A stretch of 5,768 bases of DNA, from assembly GCA_035286745.1 (NCBI GenBank), contig DATECU010000233.1, forward strand, positions 1 through 5,768. Reading direction: 5' to 3'. Under the pieces are notes generated by a model. The model was not told the origin of the DNA and did not search any database. It was given only the letters and a program-made list of their open reading frames with translations. Shown in pieces: positions 2,995-5,768 of the stretch (position 1 is its first letter; the number at the start of each line of letters is the position of its first letter). The position numbers and the translations under genes are program-made. Origin of the DNA: DATECU01 sp035286745 (GTDB lineage: Bacteria; Acidobacteriota; Vicinamibacteria; Fen-336).

Positions 2995-5768
2995 ATGAAA
3001 GCGCGACGCTTCCGGTCCTCGTTTCGCTGGGCCCTGCTGGGGCTCCTCTGGGTCGTCTGGGGCAACGCCGCCCAGGCCCAGTTCATCCCTTACTACGGCA
3101 AGAACAAAGTCACCTACGAGAACCTGACCTGGCGGGTCTACAAGAGCCCCCACTTCGAGATCTACTACTACCCCGAGTTCGAACAGCACCTGGCGCGGAT
3201 GTCGTCCTACGCCGAGAGCGCCTATCGGAAGGTCTCCTCCGAGCTCAAGCACGAGATCAGCCGCCCCATCCCCCTCATCCTGTACAAGACCCACACCGAG
3301 TTCGAGCAGACCAATCTGTTTCCGAGCTTCTTGCCGGAAGGGGTGGCGGCCTTCGCGGAGCCGGTGCGGGGCCGGATGGTGCTGCCCATCGACGAACCCC
3401 CCGACCAACTGCAAGGGCTGATCACCCACGAGCTCACCCACATCTTCGAGTTCGACATGATCCCCCGCGGCCTGGTCCAGCGCGGGGTTCCTCTGTGGCT
3501 CGACGAGGGGTTGGCCGACTACATGCGGGGCATCTGGGAGCCGCTGGACCTGATGTCGGTCAGGGATGCGGCGGTCACCGATCAGATCCCGCGCATCACC
3601 CGCTTCGAGGACTACGGCAACATCTCCAACCCGCGGCTGGTCTACAACCTCGGCCATGCGGTCTTCGAGTTCATCGAGGCCAAGTACGGCAAGGAGGGAA
3701 TCCGCCAGTTCCTCTACACCTTCCGCAAGTCCTTTGTGGGGGGTGGCAAGGAGGACATCTACGACCAGGCCTTCCGCATGAAGCCCGAAGAGTTCGACGA
3801 GGCCTTCGACAAGTGGCTGAAGGAGCGCTTCAAGGCCTTCCGGGACAAGGAGCGGCCCAGCGACTACGGCCGGGACATCGCACCGAACTCCGAGAAGACC
3901 CACTACACGCAGGTCTTCGCGTTCAGCCCCAGCCCCTCGGGCGAGGTGATCGCTGCCATCACCGGCAACCGGGCCGAGGGCGAGGCGGACGTGGTGCTGC
4001 TCTCGGCCCGGGACGGCTCCATCCTCCGCAACCTCACCGCGGGGTACACGGGGGCCTTCGAGGCCATCTCCTTCAGCGAGAACTTCACGGCCGGACGCTC
4101 CTTGAGCTTCGATCCTCGGGGGGACACGGTCGCCTTCTTCGGCCGCAAGGGCAAGGGGCGCAGTCTGTTCCTGGTCTCCGTGCTCTCGGGAAAGATCGTC
4201 AAGAAGGTCTCGATTCGGCTGGACCAGCCCCAAGCGCCGTGCTTGCTCCCCGACGGCCGGCACCTGTTGTTCGCGGCTCTTCGGGAGGGGGTTTCGGACA
4301 TCTACCTCCTGGACCTGTTGACCGAGGAGACCAAGAACCTAACGAATGATGCTTTCCACGACTCCGATCCCCAGGTTTCTCCCGACGGCACCCTGGTCGC
4401 CTACACCCGCCGCATCAGCGGTCACGACAAGATCCACCTCTTTCCCCTGGGCAACCCTTCGCGCAACGCCCAGGTGACCTTCGGCGCCCACCACGACGTG
4501 GCCCCCAGCTTCTCCCCCGACGGCAAGCGGCTCTTCTATGCCTCCACCGAGGAGAGCGACATCTACAACGTCCGCAGCCTGGACCTGGCCACTGGGATCA
4601 TCCGGCAGTACACGGACGTCCTGGGCGGCAACATGGCCCCGGCGGTGCTGAAGAGCAAGGAAGGCGACCGGATCGCCTTCATCAGCTACTTCAAGGGCGA
4701 GTACCGCCTACAGACCATCGAACCCACCAAGCTGGAAGCCGCCCGGGAGGTGGAGCAAGAACCGGAGACGGTGCGCGAGGAGCCGGTGGACTTCGTGCCC
4801 GACGTGGTCCATCAGGTGGTGGCCGAAAACAAGCGCCGGAAGCGGACCTTCGAGAAGCTGTTTCTGGAAGGGCGGCCTCCCCTGAACGTGGGCATCACCT
4901 CGAGCGGCGATCTCTTCGGCGGGAGCCAGGTGGCGCTGTCCGACGTCCTGGGGGACCACAATCTCGTGGTCAGCGCCGTTTCCCTCCGGGAGTTCCGCAG
5001 CTACGCCGGGACCTACGTCAACTTGTCCCGCCGGCTGCGCTACGGCTTGAGCGGCTTCGACTACACGCAGTTCTTCTATGCCTCGCCCTATGGCCTGAGC
5101 CAGAGCTTCTACTCGCGCCAGGGGGCTCTTGCCACCCAACGCTACTCGGGCGCGCTGGCGCTGGCGGAGTACCCCCTCAGTCGAGAGCGCCGAATCGAGA
5201 TCTCGGCGGGGATGGTCCGGGTGAAGGAGCAGTTCGAGAACGTGGATGCCGAGCTGGCGGTGCGGGAGGCGGCCGCGCTCCAGGGCACCGAAGTCTTCCT
5301 CAACAACGGGACCATCACGCCGGTCCGGCTGGCGGTGGTGGAAGAGACCACGCGCTTCCGGGAGTTCGGCCCCCTCTCCGGGCACACCCTCTCCCTCGCC
5401 TTCGAATACGCTCCCAGCATCAGCGGGTCCTTGTCGCGTCGGACGATTGACGGGGACCTGCGCCACTACCAGCGGGTGGGAAGCACCAGCATGGTTCTGG
5501 CCACTCGACTCCGAGGCTTCTACTCTGCCGGGGACCGTCCCGACCTCTTCTACTTCGGCGGCAACATGGAGCTTCGCGGATACCCCTACTACTCCCTTGC
5601 CGGCAGCCAGGGCTTCTTCGCCAACGCCGAGATCCGCTTCCCGGTGATCGATGTCATGAAGACACCGCTGGGGATTCTGGGACCGGTCAGGGGCACCGCC
5701 TACCTCGGGATCGGGGGCGCGAAGTTCAAGGGGGAGCAGTATCGCTTCAGCAGCTCGGAACCCGGCGT
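2995..5768 (+). CDS. Exported zinc peptidase - TolB-like propeller - Omp85-like barrel fusion (runs off right edge)
   Basis: The frame is open for 924 residues to the right edge. The signal peptide (residues 1-28) has a basic start, a WALLGLLWVVW core and cleavage after AQA. A gluzincin peptidase domain resembling the peptidase MA family (about 30-285) carries HELTH (H145, E146, H149), with the third zinc ligand probably E171 in WLDEGLADY (168-176); the helical second half (213-283) is typical of such enzymes. Six PD40/TolB-like propeller blades follow (about 303-575), with turns at SPSPSG (311), DPRG (373), LPDG (418), SPDG (462) and SPDG (507), and a degenerate sixth blade near 547. A glutamate-rich linker (576-603) and a basic patch (613-617) precede an aromatic beta-rich region from about 630. 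That region contains FGGNMELRGY (854-863) and NAEIRFPV, the Omp85 loop-6 RG(F/Y) signature and following strand. No POTRA is evident. The last barrel strands are beyond the edge, so the full protein is probably about 1,000 residues. Similar proteins are sometimes labelled 'biopolymer transporter Tol' or BamA/TamA family; I know of no characterised function. Confidence 0.93.
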   Translation, partial: MKARRFRSSFRWALLGLLWVVWGNAAQAQFIPYYGKNKVTYENLTWRVYKSPHFEIYYYPEFEQHLARMSSYAESAYRKVSSELKHEISRPIPLILYKTHTEFEQTNLFPSFLPEGVAAFAEPVRGRMVLPIDEPPDQLQGLITHELTHIFEFDMIPRGLVQRGVPLWLDEGLADYMRGIWEPLDLMSVRDAAVTDQIPRITRFEDYGNISNPRLVYNLGHAVFEFIEAKYGKEGIRQFLYTFRKSFVGGGKEDIYDQAFRMKPEEFDEAFDKWLKERFKAFRDKERPSDYGRDIAPNSEKTHYTQVFAFSPSPSGEVIAAITGNRAEGEADVVLLSARDGSILRNLTAGYTGAFEAISFSENFTAGRSLSFDPRGDTVAFFGRKGKGRSLFLVSVLSGKIVKKVSIRLDQPQAPCLLPDGRHLLFAALREGVSDIYLLDLLTEETKNLTNDAFHDSDPQVSPDGTLVAYTRRISGHDKIHLFPLGNPSRNAQVTFGAHHDVAPSFSPDGKRLFYASTEESDIYNVRSLDLATGIIRQYTDVLGGNMAPAVLKSKEGDRIAFISYFKGEYRLQTIEPTKLEAAREVEQEPETVREEPVDFVPDVVHQVVAENKRRKRTFEKLFLEGRPPLNVGITSSGDLFGGSQVALSDVLGDHNLVVSAVSLREFRSYAGTYVNLSRRLRYGLSGFDYTQFFYASPYGLSQSFYSRQGALATQRYSGALALAEYPLSRERRIEISAGMVRVKEQFENVDAELAVREAAALQGTEVFLNNGTITPVRLAVVEETTRFREFGPLSGHTLSLAFEYAPSISGSLSRRTIDGDLRHYQRVGSTSMVLATRLRGFYSAGDRPDLFYFGGNMELRGYPYYSLAGSQGFFANAEIRFPVIDVMKTPLGILGPVRGTAYLGIGGAKFKGEQYRFSSSEPG

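Noticed and set aside
2860..4263. A 467-codon open frame on the minus strand opposite the large envelope gene
   Set aside because: Low-complexity L/E/G/V/D-rich shadow of the peptidase and propeller coding sequence, with no domain, no ribosome site and no promoter.
3495..4349. A 284-codon plus-strand frame inside the large envelope gene
   Set aside because: Out-of-frame shadow; the real frame there carries WLDEG, the helical peptidase half and the propeller turns.
4708..5466. A 252-codon minus-strand frame opposite the barrel region
   Set aside because: Shadow of GC-rich coding sequence with no domain or start signal. The plus strand reads continuously into the Omp85 signature.

Overview
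The window comes from a high-GC, Gram-negative (two-membrane) bacterium. The evidence is a lipoprotein with a clear lipobox, a predicted Omp85-type outer-membrane barrel, and uniformly GC-rich third codon positions in every gene. The gene set would fit Acidobacteriota, Myxococcota or a related lineage, but nothing here fixes the phylum. I see no RNA gene, insertion sequence, CRISPR array or sign of recent transfer.

Left part, minus strand (1-1702): a DNA-handling operon. dprA (619-1674) codes for the RecA-loading, single-strand DNA-binding protein of natural transformation. It is followed after 3 nt by topA (615 down to the left edge, 205 residues present), DNA topoisomerase I, whose Toprim motifs are intact but whose catalytic tyrosine lies outside the window. 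A near-consensus sigma-70 promoter reads leftward at 1701-1728.

Middle (1703-1908): a divergent intergenic region of about 200 bp. It holds the dprA-topA promoter, a weaker candidate rightward promoter (1847-1875), two short inverted repeats and a strong ribosome binding site for the rightward operon.

Right part, plus strand (1909-5768): three tightly packed genes that all appear to act in the envelope. They are a small TPR protein (1909-2256), an outer-membrane-type lipoprotein with a possible CsgG/LpoB-like fold that overlaps it by 38 nt (2219-2986), and, 8 nt later, a very large exported protein (2995 to the right edge, 924 residues present). The large protein combines a signal peptide, a gluzincin zinc peptidase domain (HELTH plus a downstream glutamate), a six-bladed TolB/PD40-like beta-propeller, an acidic linker, and a C-terminal Omp85/BamA-like barrel carrying the RGY loop motif. 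No POTRA domains are evident; the peptidase and propeller occupy their place.

This peptidase-propeller-barrel protein, encoded with its lipoprotein and TPR partners, is the main item of interest. A plausible but unproven reading is an outer-membrane protease or assembly/export module in which the barrel anchors or exports the N-terminal domains.
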